From the NCBI GenBank assembly GCA_947259095.1, contig CAMYLA010000017.1:31067-95066 (forward strand): a stretch of DNA of 64,000 nt, read 5' to 3'. The DNA is from an uncultured Acidimicrobiaceae bacterium. GTDB lineage: Bacteria > Actinomycetota > Acidimicrobiia > Acidimicrobiales > SZUA-35. The first letter of the stretch is position 1; each line of letters begins with the position of its first letter. The notes under the pieces were generated by a model. It was not told where the DNA came from, did no database searches, and saw nothing but the letters and a program-made list of their open reading frames with translations. The position numbers were made by a program, and so were the translations under genes. Below are positions 55,436 through 64,000 of this stretch, in pieces.

Positions 55436-57766
55436 TCAGCTCGTCCCGCCGGCCATGGCCGGGCTCGGGCCGGCCTGCGACCCTGACGATTGCATCCCCA
55501 GTGATCGACGGATGAAGTCGAGTTGCAGCCAGAGCAGATTCTCGGCCACCGCTTCCTGGGGTGTCATGTGGGTGACCCCGGACAACGGCAGCACCTGGTG
55601 GGGGGCGGCTGCGCCGAGCAGCGCGGTGCTGAGGCGCAAGGTATGGGCCGCAACCACGTTGTCGTCTGCCAGGCCGTGTATCAGCAGCAGCGGCCTGCTC
55701 AGCTTGTCGGCCTCGGCGGTCAGGTCGGTGGCGTTGTAGTGGCCTGGATGGAGGTCGGGGCGGCCGAGATAGCGCTCGGTGTAATGGGTGTCGTACAGCC
55801 GCCAATCGGTGACCGGTGCGCCGGCCACCGCACAGTGGAAGCGGTCGGGCCGGCGCAGCACCGCCAGGGCTGCCAGGTAACCACCGAAGGACCAGCCTCG
55901 GATGGCCACCCGGTTCATGTCGAGCACGTCGAACTCGTCGGCCGCGTCGTCGAGTGCGGCCAGCTGGTCCTCCAGGACAGGTGTGGCCAGATCTCCCCAG
56001 ACCTGGCGCTCCCACTCCGGGCCCCGGCCCGGGGTTCCCCTGCCGTCGGTCACCAGCACCGCAAAACCTTGATCGGCGAACCACTGCGACACCAGATGGG
56101 CGGTCTGGGTCTTGAGGACCCGCTGGGCGTGGGGCCCGCCGTAGGGGTCGAGCAGGACCGGGAGCAGCTGTTCGCCCTGAAACCCGGCAGGAAGGAACAA
56201 CGCCGATTCGAGCCGGTCCGCGCCGAGCTGACAGAACGTGGGGACGGCCTTGATCGGCGGTCGCTCCGACAGATCCTCGATGAAGGCCAGGGGGCTGCCG
56301 AGACCACGATCGCCGGCCCGAGGCTCGGTTTCCCGATCGGGCAGCAACAGTGGCCTCAGCGCCACCTCGACCCCGTCGGCGGCCGGTCTGGCTGCGGTCA
56401 CCACCGCCAGCACCCGGCTGCCACCGTTGGCCTCAGGGTCACCGGGGATCGCTCTGATCGTGGCCGAATGCACCCCCGGTGTGGTGGTCAACTGGAGGGG
56501 TGGATCGCCACCGGTCAGGTCGATGAGGAGGAGGTGGATCTCGGTCGGCTCGGTCCAGGCGGTGACGACGGCATGATCGTCGACGGCGCCGACGATCGAG
56601 CGGACGTGGAAGGAGCCGTCGGTCACCGGTCTGCCGTCGAGCACCAGGGCCCGATGCCCGGTGACATCCGGCCCGTCGCCGACCGGTGCCGGGATGATGT
56701 CCTCCACCGTGAGCAGACCGAGGTCGCACACCGTCGGAGATCCCGGATGCAACTCGACCCAGATGTCGTCTGTGATGGTCCGCCGCTCGGTCAGCGACAG
56801 CGTGGTCGGGTCGAGTTCGGCGATCGAGACCTCCCGCTGATGGCGGGTCTGGCGGACCAGGAGCGGGTTGTGATCTGGCGGCCACAGCACGTCGGCCAGG
56901 TACTCGAACCGGCCGTTCTCGTTCCAGTCGACCTCGCGCCGCTCACCCTCGAGGTCGACCAGGAACAACCCGACCTTGGCGTTTGCCGAACCGGCCACCG
57001 GATAGCGGACCCCGACCGGCTCCTGACCGGGAAGGGCAGGATCGGCGATCCACCAGCGGTTCACCAGCGACTCGTCGACCCTGGTCACCAGCAGCTTGTC
57101 GCCGTTTGGGCTCCACCAGTAGCCCCGGCTGCGCTGCATCTCCTCAGCGGCGATGAACTCGGCCCGGCCGAAACCGGCATCCGGCTCGGTGGCTGAGATC
57201 AGGCTCCGGTCCTCGGTCACGTTCTCGGTCCCGTGCTCGCCTTCGCCTGCCGGCTCGACGATTCGCATCTCGCGGCCGGAGACATAGGCCACACGGTTGC
57301 CGTCGGGGCTGAGGCGGGGGTCGAAGACCGATTTCGGCTCGCCGAGGCCCGCGAGCTCGCCGGTTTCGAGATCGACGATGAACAGCGAGCCTCCGAGGCT
57401 GAAGCAGGCTCGTCGACCGGCCTGGTCGACCGCATAGGACACGATCCCCGCCGCCGACTCCCTGGCCCGCTCCCGCCGGGCCCGCTCGGCGGTCGGCAGC
57501 TCCCCCTCTTCGGCGGCGACGGCGTCGGCCGGGTCGAACACCAGAGACTCGCCCCCGGTTGTGGGGTCGAGCTGCCAGAGGCACAGCACCGGGTCGGTGC
57601 CGTTGCGGCTGCGGAGGAACAGCACCCGACCGTCGGCCGAGATGGTGAGGTTACGCGGCAGCCCGACGGAGAACCGGCGGGTCTTTGCGTACATCCTCGG
57701 AAAGCTCTCGGCCCCATCTGCTGGTAGCGGCCGTGCGGCTGGCTGCGTATCTGATGGACTCACCAT
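55436..57766 (-). CDS. Prolyl oligopeptidase family, DPP-IV-type (S9B) peptidase
   Basis: A 776-residue enzyme: an N-terminal beta-propeller (residues about 30-500) and an alpha/beta-hydrolase domain. The catalytic Ser626 is in GWSFGGY, with the acid in IHGLADDN and the His in SGVTHMT. The EE pair in FIAAEEMQRSRGYWWSPNG is the motif that fixes the substrate N-terminus in DPP-IV enzymes, so dipeptide release after Pro or Ala is likely. No signal peptide is seen; it is probably cytoplasmic. ATG 57766 is used; the frame is open to 57790. It follows the WS/DGAT gene by 27 bases. Confidence 0.92.
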   Translation of the reverse strand: MVSPSDTQPAARPLPADGAESFPRMYAKTRRFSVGLPRNLTISADGRVLFLRSRNGTDPVLCLWQLDPTTGGESLVFDPADAVAAEEGELPTAERARRERARESAAGIVSYAVDQAGRRACFSLGGSLFIVDLETGELAGLGEPKSVFDPRLSPDGNRVAYVSGREMRIVEPAGEGEHGTENVTEDRSLISATEPDAGFGRAEFIAAEEMQRSRGYWWSPNGDKLLVTRVDESLVNRWWIADPALPGQEPVGVRYPVAGSANAKVGLFLVDLEGERREVDWNENGRFEYLADVLWPPDHNPLLVRQTRHQREVSIAELDPTTLSLTERRTITDDIWVELHPGSPTVCDLGLLTVEDIIPAPVGDGPDVTGHRALVLDGRPVTDGSFHVRSIVGAVDDHAVVTAWTEPTEIHLLLIDLTGGDPPLQLTTTPGVHSATIRAIPGDPEANGGSRVLAVVTAARPAADGVEVALRPLLLPDRETEPRAGDRGLGSPLAFIEDLSERPPIKAVPTFCQLGADRLESALFLPAGFQGEQLLPVLLDPYGGPHAQRVLKTQTAHLVSQWFADQGFAVLVTDGRGTPGRGPEWERQVWGDLATPVLEDQLAALDDAADEFDVLDMNRVAIRGWSFGGYLAALAVLRRPDRFHCAVAGAPVTDWRLYDTHYTERYLGRPDLHPGHYNATDLTAEADKLSRPLLLIHGLADDNVVAAHTLRLSTALLGAAAPHQVLPLSGVTHMTPQEAVAENLLWLQLDFIRRSLGMQSSGSQAGPSPAMAGGTS

Positions 57767-57793
57767 GCGAACGGTAGCCACCCTCGGCACCTC

Positions 57794-59224
57794 TCAGCGT
57801 CGAGACACGCCGAAATCAGCGAATCCCCGGGCGATGGCCTGCTGCAGGGCCGCCGGGTCGGTGACCGCGGCCGGGTCGAGGTGGATGCCCATCAGCGCCT
57901 CCTGGTCGAAGGTCATGAGGGTGATGTTGAATGCGGTACCGGCGACCGGCCCGACCGGGTACAGCCGGCGGATGGGACGACCGGCCAGCCAGGTCGGCAG
58001 CGGTGGGCCGGGGATGTTGCTGGTGGCGAAGTCGACCTTGGCGGCCTGGTCGACCGCCAGTGCGGCGGCGACGCTGGAGGGGACAAGGCCTCCGATGGCG
58101 CTGATGGTCTGCACCGCCCCGCTCCGCTGTTCCAGTTCGGCCCGGCGCTTGCGGATCTCGTTGTGCACGGTGGCCAGCCGTTCCTCGGCCGGTGCGGCCC
58201 GGCCCGGCAACTCGATGGCCACCGGGAGGAACGAGTTGTCGCCGCTGCCCGGCGGGTCGTCGTCGGAGGCGATGTCTGTGTTGATGACCACCGTGGCGGT
58301 GATCGTCGACAGCTCGGCGTCGAAACGCTCGTGATAGTGCACCGCGGCCTGGGCGCAGGCGGCCACGAACAGATCGTTGAGCGTGACGTCCCGCCCATCG
58401 GCCTGTTCCTTGAGCGAGTTTAGTGAGACGGCGCAGAACTCGAGCCGCCGATTCCGGGATCGGGTCGACCACAGTTGGGAGCCGTGCGATTTTGGCAGCT
58501 GGCCGCCAACCGTTCTGGCCGACGCCACCGCATCGGCACCGGCCCCGATGAGCTTGACCGGATTGGGGATGTTGTCGACCGCGGACTGGACCCAGCCCAG
58601 CATTCGCTCCGGCCCCGACCGAGGCTTCCCGGCCGCGCCGGCCTTGGCCTCGCCACCGTCTGCGAACACCGCATCGAGATCGACCGGGTCCGGTGGCTCG
58701 GCGTCGGCCTCGAATTCCAGCAGGTTCGCCGCCAGCCGCAGCAGTCCGATGCCGTCGGAGATCGAGTGGTGGACCTTGCCGATGAGGGCGGCCCGGCCCC
58801 GGGCCAAGCCGGTGACGATCAGGAACTGCCACAGCGGTCTGGCCAGATCGAACGGGTCGTTGATGAACCGGGCCGCGGCCCGGCGGAGATCGGCCTCGCC
58901 GGCCGGGCCCCTGGTGACCAGCCTGACCGCCCGGACGTGGTGGTCGAAGTCGAACTGGTCGTCGACCACCCACTCCGGTTTTGCGAAGGCGCCGGTGCCC
59001 AGCACGCCCCTGGCCTCGCTGGTGGTGGCGTCGGCCACCGTGGGGCTGACGACCCGCTGCTGGAGGCGGTCGACTGCGGCCACCGTGTCGGCAATGGTGG
59101 TGCGTACCCGATCGAGGTCGGGCGAGCCGTCGAGCAAGGCGACGAACCCCATGGTGGAGGCAAGATTTGGATCCCGACCAAGCGACCACAGCAGCGCCTC
59201 GGTGTCAGACAGTTGCTGTCCCAT
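57794..59224 (-). CDS. WS/DGAT wax ester synthase/diacylglycerol acyltransferase
   Basis: A 476-residue acyltransferase that esterifies acyl-CoA to fatty alcohols or diacylglycerol in neutral-lipid storage of actinobacteria. The catalytic motif HHSISDG is at 152-158, and downstream blocks are NDLFVAACAQAAVHYH, a PVAIELPGRAAPAEERL segment and the family end with ATSNIPGPPLPTWLAG and NITLMTFDQEALMGIH. It is the first gene of a minus-strand run leading through the peptidase, rsgA and LysM genes; functional linkage is not obvious. Many paralogues are usual in such genomes. Confidence 0.92.
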   Translation of the reverse strand: MGQQLSDTEALLWSLGRDPNLASTMGFVALLDGSPDLDRVRTTIADTVAAVDRLQQRVVSPTVADATTSEARGVLGTGAFAKPEWVVDDQFDFDHHVRAVRLVTRGPAGEADLRRAAARFINDPFDLARPLWQFLIVTGLARGRAALIGKVHHSISDGIGLLRLAANLLEFEADAEPPDPVDLDAVFADGGEAKAGAAGKPRSGPERMLGWVQSAVDNIPNPVKLIGAGADAVASARTVGGQLPKSHGSQLWSTRSRNRRLEFCAVSLNSLKEQADGRDVTLNDLFVAACAQAAVHYHERFDAELSTITATVVINTDIASDDDPPGSGDNSFLPVAIELPGRAAPAEERLATVHNEIRKRRAELEQRSGAVQTISAIGGLVPSSVAAALAVDQAAKVDFATSNIPGPPLPTWLAGRPIRRLYPVGPVAGTAFNITLMTFDQEALMGIHLDPAAVTDPAALQQAIARGFADFGVSRR

Positions 59225-59468
59225 TGGGGTTCGGGCCTCCTCGAGTGGCCCTCCAGTCTCGTGCCGCCATCGACCGTTTGCAACGGCCGATCGAGGCCGC
59301 AGTTGGAGCGGGGCCGGCGGTCTCGGCTACGTTCGAGCCGGTGACGGCGACCTATTCACCGGTCCTCCTAACGGATTGGATCGTTGGCGCCGATATGGTT
59401 GGAGCCCGGAAGGTCTGGCCCCCAGACCGCCCGAACGCACGTTCAGTAGGCTGCAAGGAGCTCAAGAA

Positions 59469-59744
59469 ATGTCAGACGTCAAGGTCTGGATCGACCAGGA
59501 TCTGTGTACCGGCGATGGCCTCTGTGCCGAAATCGCACCCGACGTGTTCTTCGGAATGGACGATGGGCTCTACTACGTGAAGGAATCGGCCGATAACTTC
59601 GGAGCCGAAAAGCTGTTCGACGGTGAGGCCAACCCGGCCGGTGCCGAGGGTATGGCTCGGATCCCCGAAGGTGGTCTGGAGCGGGTGATCGAGTCGGCCG
59701 AAGAGTGCCCAGGAGAGTGCATCTTCATCGAGGTTCCCGAGTAG
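59469..59744 (+). CDS. Ferredoxin, probably [3Fe-4S] type
   Basis: A 91-residue ferredoxin like those paired with actinobacterial P450s. The N-terminal cluster motif is Cys13-x5-Cys19 (LCTGDGLCAEIAPDVF) and the third cysteine Cys80 in EECPGEC; Cys84 is an extra. Asp16 stands where a [4Fe-4S] protein would have Cys, so a three-iron cluster is likely. A 25-residue acidic insertion makes it longer than the common 62-70 residues. AAGGAG eight bases before ATG fixes the start. No P450 or reductase adjoins; a good terminator follows. Confidence 0.9.
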   Translation: MSDVKVWIDQDLCTGDGLCAEIAPDVFFGMDDGLYYVKESADNFGAEKLFDGEANPAGAEGMARIPEGGLERVIESAEECPGECIFIEVPE

Positions 59745-59810
59745 CGGCGCCACCGTCGAACGGTCCGGCCACGGTGTTGGCCGTCGACCGGCACTGGGAA
59801 CGAAGCACTA

Positions 59811-59850
59811 GATGAGCTGGGCCGAAAGGCTCAGCTCATCGGCGTTTTGG
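59811..59850 (+). terminator. Rho-independent terminator of the ferredoxin gene
   Basis: GATGAGCTGGGCC and GGCTCAGCTCATC form a 13-pair stem with one G-T wobble, closed by a stable GAAA tetraloop and followed by GGCGTTTTGG. It lies 66 bases after the ferredoxin stop and before the next gene's start at 59864. Confidence 0.85.
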
Positions 59851-59863
59851 TCGAAGGTTCAGG

Positions 59864-60898
59864 GTGCGCTTCGTCAAGGCCACCCTGTCGGGGTTGATCG
59901 TCGCTTCGTTGGCGATGATGTGGAGTACCCGGTCCACCGTGACCGACGCCTACCGGACCACCCCGAACACGTTCGAAGTACGGCTGAGCGGCGTGGACCT
60001 GACGGTGACGCAGAGCGAGATCGGCCCGTCCCCGTTTGAGGTGCCGGCCGCCCCTGACACCCGGCGAACCCCGGTTCCGGCATTGTCACCCCCCGAACCG
60101 CTGCTGGAAACACCGCCGGTGGCCATGTCCGGTGGCGACGCCCGACTCACCGGCAACGTGATGGGGCCGGATGGCCCGGTCGCTGATGCGGTGGTGGGGA
60201 TAGAGCGACACACAAGCGATGGTGTCGGTTCGCTTCGTGTCGCGACCGACGCCGGAGGCAACTGGTCGGCGGCCGGACTCCCCGGTGGCCGGTACCGGGT
60301 CCGGGCCTGGCTGCCCGGTTTGATGACCATGGGCCGCTCCGAGGTGGCGTTCCTGGCCGACGAGGAGCCGGCGGCCTTCGACTTCTCGCTGTGGGGGGTC
60401 GACCCCGAGCCGGTACTCGAGTTCCTCCACGGCGGACCGATCTACCAGAACCTCTCCGCAACGGTGGCGGTGGTCATGAGCCAACGATCGGTCGATCTCG
60501 ATGGCGTGGTGGTGACGAACCCGGTTGCCGGCTCCCCGGTCTCGATCAAGGTCGGTCGGGATGTGACCCTCGCCTCGAGCCCCATCCAGTTCACCGACCA
60601 CCAGGGCGCAGCCCGGTTCGTGCTCGAGTGCCGACCATCGGCGGCCCCCGACGTCCCTGGAGCCTCGGACCCCGATGTTCCTGGGGCCTCGACGCCCGCC
60701 GTCCCTGCGGCCTCGGCCGCCGACGGCACGCTGATCGCAGCAGCCGGTGAACGGATTGAGACCTTCGCCCTGCCGGGATGCCGGCCGGTGCCGCCCGCCC
60801 CGCCTGTGCCTTCGGCGGCGTCGCCTTCCGGCGGTGCCGGACCCGGGGGCGGGGTAGCTGCACCGTCCGGACAGTTGGAGGCCCAGCCCGGTGGCTAG
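59864..60898 (+). CDS. Secreted protein with carboxypeptidase-regulatory-like domain
   Basis: A 344-residue product with an N-terminal signal/anchor (TLSGLIVASLAMMWS, residues 7-21), then a Pro/Thr-rich stretch and a beta-sandwich region (about 92-170: RLTGNVMGPDGPVADAVVGI, WSAAGLPGGRYRVRAWLPG) typical of the CarboxypepD_reg-like or CNA-B-like fold. A second beta-rich part follows and the end is Pro/Gly/Ala-rich with VPGAS repeats. Function unknown; its stop overlaps the GTG start of the penicillin-binding protein by 8 bases, so a role at the cell wall is plausible. GTG 59864 starts it. Confidence 0.78.
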   Translation: MRFVKATLSGLIVASLAMMWSTRSTVTDAYRTTPNTFEVRLSGVDLTVTQSEIGPSPFEVPAAPDTRRTPVPALSPPEPLLETPPVAMSGGDARLTGNVMGPDGPVADAVVGIERHTSDGVGSLRVATDAGGNWSAAGLPGGRYRVRAWLPGLMTMGRSEVAFLADEEPAAFDFSLWGVDPEPVLEFLHGGPIYQNLSATVAVVMSQRSVDLDGVVVTNPVAGSPVSIKVGRDVTLASSPIQFTDHQGAARFVLECRPSAAPDVPGASDPDVPGASTPAVPAASAADGTLIAAAGERIETFALPGCRPVPPAPPVPSAASPSGGAGPGGGVAAPSGQLEAQPGG

Positions 60899-63209
60899 GT
60901 CCGACGGGCGGTTCTTCAACGCCCTCGCCGGCTCGCTGCGGTTGGTGACGGCCGCTGTGGTGGCGGTGATCGTCATCCCGCCGGTGGCCGGTGCGGTGGC
61001 GGTGACCACCCTGCTGAAAGCCCCGCTTCCCGTCGGTGAGCTCCCGGAACAACGCAGCACCGTCACCGCCGAGCCATCCGAGGTCTACGACGTCACCGGC
61101 CGTCAGATCGGCTTGTTCCGGGGGTTCGATCAGACGGTCGAGGTCGACCCGTCGGAGATCCCCCAGACGATGAAGGACGCGGTGGTGGCCATCGAGGATC
61201 AACGGTTCTGGGATCACGACGGTGTCGACTTGGAAGGAATCGCCAGGGCCGCCAGGACGAATCTCGAGGTGGGCGGGATCGCCCAGGGCGGCTCCACCAT
61301 CACCCAGCAGTTCGTCAAGAACGTCTACCTGTCCGGTGAACAGACCATCGAACGGAAGGTCACCGAGGCGCTGCTGGCCATCGAGGTGGAGAAGCAGCTG
61401 TCCAAGGAGGACATCCTGTTCGGCTATCTCACCTCGTCCTACTACGGATCCGGGGCCTACGGCATCGGTGCCGCGGCCGAGATCTACTTCGCAAAGCCGG
61501 TGGCCGAGCTTGACGTCTCCGAAGCCGCCACCCTGGCCGGCGTGATCCAGGCGCCGTCCCGGTTGTCGCCATACGTCGACCGGGACGCCGCCGAGGAGCG
61601 GCGCCGTCTGGTGTTGCAGGCCATGCTCGATCAGCGGCTGATCACCGAGGCCGAGTACGAGCGGGAGGTTCTGCGGCGCCTGTGGTCGGTCGAGGACGAC
61701 GAGCTCCCCGGTGGCCCGGTGACCACGCTGGTTCCCCGCCCGGCACGGGGGGCCATGCACTTCCCGTACTTCGTCGACCACGTTGAGGCCGAACTACTGG
61801 ACCGGCTGGGCCCCGACCTGGTCTACAACGGCGGGCTGCGGGTGGAGACCACCATCGATCCGGACATCCAGCAGGCGGCCGAGCAGGCCGTGGCCAAACG
61901 GCTGGCGAACACCGAGTATCCGATCGAGATGGCGGCCACCACCATCGATCCGTCGACCGGCCACATCGTGGCCATGGTCGGGGGGCGGGACCACGATGTC
62001 AGCCAGGTCAACCTGGCCACCGGGGGCAGCACCGGGTTCCAGCCTGGCAGCTCGTTCAAACCGATCGTGCTGGCCGCCGCGTTCGAGCTCGGCTTGAGCC
62101 CCGAAACCGACTACCCGGCCCCGGCCCGTTGGGTCGTGCCCGGGTGCAGCGGCAGCCAGTGCACGGTGTCCAACTACGATCATCGTGGCCGAGGCGACCT
62201 CAGCCTCCGCTCGGCCATGCACGCCTCGGTCAACACCGTCTTCGCCCAGCTGGTGCTGGACGTGACCATCGCCGGGACCGTCGATCTGGCCCGGAACCTC
62301 GGACTCGAGCGTCTCGATCCCGAGCGCCAATACGGTGCGTCGCTTGCGCTGGGGGCAGCCGAATCCTCGCCGCTGGAGATGGCCTCGGCATACGGGACCT
62401 TCGCCAACCGGGGCATTCGTGTTGCTCCGACCGCACTGTCACGGGTCATCGACCGCGACGGCAACGTGCTGATCGACAACCGGGCCCGGCCCGGTGAGCG
62501 GGTGCTCACCGAGGTGGTGGCCGACAACGTGACCGACGTGCTGGTCGGGGTCATCGAGAACGGGACCGGAAAGGCGGCGGCCATCGGCCGACCGGCGGCG
62601 GGAAAGACCGGGACCGCCCAGGCCTACCGGGCGGCGTGGTTCGTCGGCTACACCCCGAATTACACCACCGCCATCTGGATGGGTCACGCCGACCGTCTCG
62701 CCTCGCTTCGCGGCGTGAACGGGGTCGGCAACGTCACCGGCGGGTCGCACCCTGCGGTGGCCTGGGCCGAGATCATGAAGGCGGCCCACGACGGTGTGGA
62801 GGTCCGGGAGTTCCCTGAACCGGTGGAGATCGTGCCCATCGCCGAAGACGCCGCCGAGGTGCTGTTCTTCCGGGTCCGGGAGTTCACCGAACCGGGGGAG
62901 CAGCGGCGGGCGCCGACGCTGCCCGCCGACTGCGACGGTGGGCCATGTGAGCGTCGGTCGGCACCGCTGCCGACCGTGCCGACACCGACCTTCCCAACCA
63001 CCGTCGCCACCACCACGACCGCCGACGCCACCGGTACCGCTGATTCGGTCGGCGGCCCACCAACCACCGGGGCGACCGCCCCACCGAAGACGACAACCCC
63101 ACCCGGTCCGGCGATCTCGACCACGACCACAACGGCGACCACGCCCGCGGCGTCGGCGGTCGAACGGCCTCCGCCGGCCGATGCCGCCACCGGAGCCCCA
63201 TCCGACTGA
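60891..63209 (+). CDS. Class A penicillin-binding protein (glycosyltransferase/transpeptidase)
   Basis: A 772-residue bifunctional peptidoglycan synthase. A transmembrane helix (about 18-42) precedes the GT51 domain with EDQRFWDHDG (catalytic Glu102) and GGSTITQQFVKN, then a transpeptidase domain with SxxK at Ser387-Lys390 (GSSFKP), SVN at 446-448 and KTGT starting Lys572. The C-terminal ~130 residues are Thr/Pro/Ala-rich and disordered. GTG 60891 overlaps the preceding gene by 8 bases. A second likely PBP gene follows at 63339. Confidence 0.95.
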   Translation: MARSDGRFFNALAGSLRLVTAAVVAVIVIPPVAGAVAVTTLLKAPLPVGELPEQRSTVTAEPSEVYDVTGRQIGLFRGFDQTVEVDPSEIPQTMKDAVVAIEDQRFWDHDGVDLEGIARAARTNLEVGGIAQGGSTITQQFVKNVYLSGEQTIERKVTEALLAIEVEKQLSKEDILFGYLTSSYYGSGAYGIGAAAEIYFAKPVAELDVSEAATLAGVIQAPSRLSPYVDRDAAEERRRLVLQAMLDQRLITEAEYEREVLRRLWSVEDDELPGGPVTTLVPRPARGAMHFPYFVDHVEAELLDRLGPDLVYNGGLRVETTIDPDIQQAAEQAVAKRLANTEYPIEMAATTIDPSTGHIVAMVGGRDHDVSQVNLATGGSTGFQPGSSFKPIVLAAAFELGLSPETDYPAPARWVVPGCSGSQCTVSNYDHRGRGDLSLRSAMHASVNTVFAQLVLDVTIAGTVDLARNLGLERLDPERQYGASLALGAAESSPLEMASAYGTFANRGIRVAPTALSRVIDRDGNVLIDNRARPGERVLTEVVADNVTDVLVGVIENGTGKAAAIGRPAAGKTGTAQAYRAAWFVGYTPNYTTAIWMGHADRLASLRGVNGVGNVTGGSHPAVAWAEIMKAAHDGVEVREFPEPVEIVPIAEDAAEVLFFRVREFTEPGEQRRAPTLPADCDGGPCERRSAPLPTVPTPTFPTTVATTTTADATGTADSVGGPPTTGATAPPKTTTPPGPAISTTTTTATTPAASAVERPPPADAATGAPSD

Positions 63210-63338
63210 CCGCCCCGAACACCGTGTTTCGCAGCCCGGCCCCGGCCCCTGGCCGAACCCCCTCCGCCGAGCCCGCCTTCTGAAGACAATCGGCCCAGCC
63301 ACCAGCTCGAGCCACCCCTCACCACCTCGGAGAAGAAC

Positions 63339-64000
63339 ATGCCAGCCTCAGCCAGACCAGGCTCGAACCAGACCGACGACAAACGGTCGGGTTCGGGCAC
63401 CTCCCGGTCATCGTCGGCCAAGGCCGGACAGACCGGGGCCGCCGGATCCCGCACCGGATCGACGTCGGGCTCGACCTATCGGTGGTCGAGCAAAGCCAAG
63501 CCGTCCCGCTCGGGCTCGGCCCGCAGCGGCGCCGGCAAAGGCACGGCTCGTTCGGTCAGCGCCGAGCGCTTGTCCGGCCGCCGGGCCTCTGCGGCCGGTT
63601 CGGCCACCTCCAAGACCTCGACGACGTCCAAGGCCTCGACCACGTCGGAGTCCTCGACGACGTCCAAGTCCTCGACCACGTCGGCGCGAAAGGACGGATC
63701 CCGGACCACATCGAGCCGGAACGCATCGGCTCGGTCCGCACCGGCTCGGGCCACCTCGACCGGCCTCGCCGGCGGTCGGGCTCGACTGCGGGCCCGGTTC
63801 GACGAGTTGGTGCCCCGGTCGGGTTCGGCCACCGGCGGGGTGGCACCGTTCGTGCCGCCCAAGAACCGGCTGAGCCGCCGGCTGCGAATGCGGGAGTGGG
63901 CCAGGCAGGGTTTCGTCCCCCTCAGCCCCGGCAAGCAGAAACTGCGACACCGGATCCTGCCCAGAACGGTGATCGGCATCGCCTTCATGCTGATGGCGGT
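63339..64000 (+). CDS. Probable second class A PBP, N-terminal part only
   Basis: The frame starting at ATG 63339 (CGGAGAAG six bases upstream) runs off the window. The first about 180 residues are Ser/Thr/Arg/Lys/Gly-rich and disordered, with a tandem repeat. Then comes a basic segment (RLSRRLRMREWARQGFVPLSPGKQ-like) and the first residues of a hydrophobic helix (VIGIAFMLMA). This layout, a long cytoplasmic tail before a single anchor right after a PBP gene, is common in actinobacterial class A PBPs; the catalytic part is not visible, so the call is an inference. Confidence 0.55.
   Translation, partial: MPASARPGSNQTDDKRSGSGTSRSSSAKAGQTGAAGSRTGSTSGSTYRWSSKAKPSRSGSARSGAGKGTARSVSAERLSGRRASAAGSATSKTSTTSKASTTSESSTTSKSSTTSARKDGSRTTSSRNASARSAPARATSTGLAGGRARLRARFDELVPRSGSATGGVAPFVPPKNRLSRRLRMREWARQGFVPLSPGKQKLRHRILPRTVIGIAFMLMA
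63609..63680 (+). repeat. In-frame 18-base tandem repeat, four units
   Basis: Four 18-base units encode SKTSTT, SKASTT, SESSTT and SKSSTT in the disordered leader of the truncated 3'-most gene. The sequence is Ser/Thr-rich like phosphorylation targets, and length changes would stay in frame. Confidence 0.8.

Noticed and set aside
55523..57196. A 557-codon plus-strand frame opposite the DPP-IV-type peptidase
   Set aside because: It is a shadow of the peptidase and has no recognisable motif.

Overview
The window is a stretch of very GC-rich chromosome. Many genes start with GTG, there are many 1-8 base gene overlaps, and long shadow frames lie opposite almost every gene. The gene set points to an actinobacterium, most plausibly of the Acidimicrobiia or a related lineage. 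This is inference from the set: F420-type luciferase-like oxidoreductase, HemQ, glucosyl-3-phosphoglycerate synthase, WS/DGAT acyltransferase, PAC2 protein, HelD, full-length Lhr and a CIRCE-controlled groEL. It looks like ordinary chromosome. I see no rRNA, CRISPR array, insertion sequence, integrase or phage gene. One tRNA gene (Thr, anticodon TGT) is present.

Layout. 1-3.6 kb: small secreted lipoproteins, a metallo-beta-lactamase-fold hydrolase, and an untidy stretch with a poorly ending ORF and a broken small membrane-protein gene. 3.7-7 kb: tRNA-Thr, a LytR_C cell-wall protein, glycerate kinase, a small membrane protein and gpgS. 7-11.3 kb: a hairpin-rich spacer with a possible small-RNA terminator, then CIRCE-groEL, a nitrobindin-like protein, fdhD and hemQ. 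11.3-17 kb: a four-S1-domain RNA-binding protein with a tandem-repeat leader, two small unknown genes tightly coupled to glnD, and a NUDIX hydrolase. 17-21.2 kb: PAC2 protein, acetyltransferase, cytochrome P450 and a secreted sugar dehydrogenase. 21.2-25.7 kb: a glycan-type cluster (GtrA flippase-like protein, two methyltransferases, an alpha/alpha-barrel protein, GT4 glycosyltransferase). 25.9-34 kb: dtd, a DUF2510 membrane protein, and a hemE-hemG-lnt operon divergent from helD. 34-40 kb: hydantoinase-like ATPase, PGPGW membrane protein, F420-type oxidoreductase, EamA transporter and a two-subunit TPP-dependent decarboxylase. 40-50 kb: giant Lhr helicase, Lin0512 protein, GFA protein, pgi, GH13 glucosidase and an endonuclease VIII-like DNA glycosylase. 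50-59.2 kb: a zinc-ribbon/adenylate cyclase/ATPase/TPR regulator, then a minus-strand run of WS/DGAT, DPP-IV-type peptidase, RsgA and a LysM lipoprotein. 59.4-64 kb: ferredoxin with a good terminator, then a secreted protein overlapping a class A penicillin-binding protein and the start of what is probably a second one.

Functional threads. Three haem-synthesis genes (hemE, hemG, hemQ) suggest a coproporphyrin-dependent route. Several lipoproteins occur in the same window as an Lnt homologue, but that Lnt has Ser where the catalytic Cys is expected. Sugar metabolism (pgi, GH13, glycerate kinase, GpgS) and the glycosyltransferase-methyltransferase cluster suggest glucose-based solutes or envelope glycans. 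The least explained items are the GT4/methyltransferase/alpha-alpha-barrel module, the stand-alone TPP decarboxylase pair, the hairpin array before groEL, and the perfect palindrome before the cyclase regulator.
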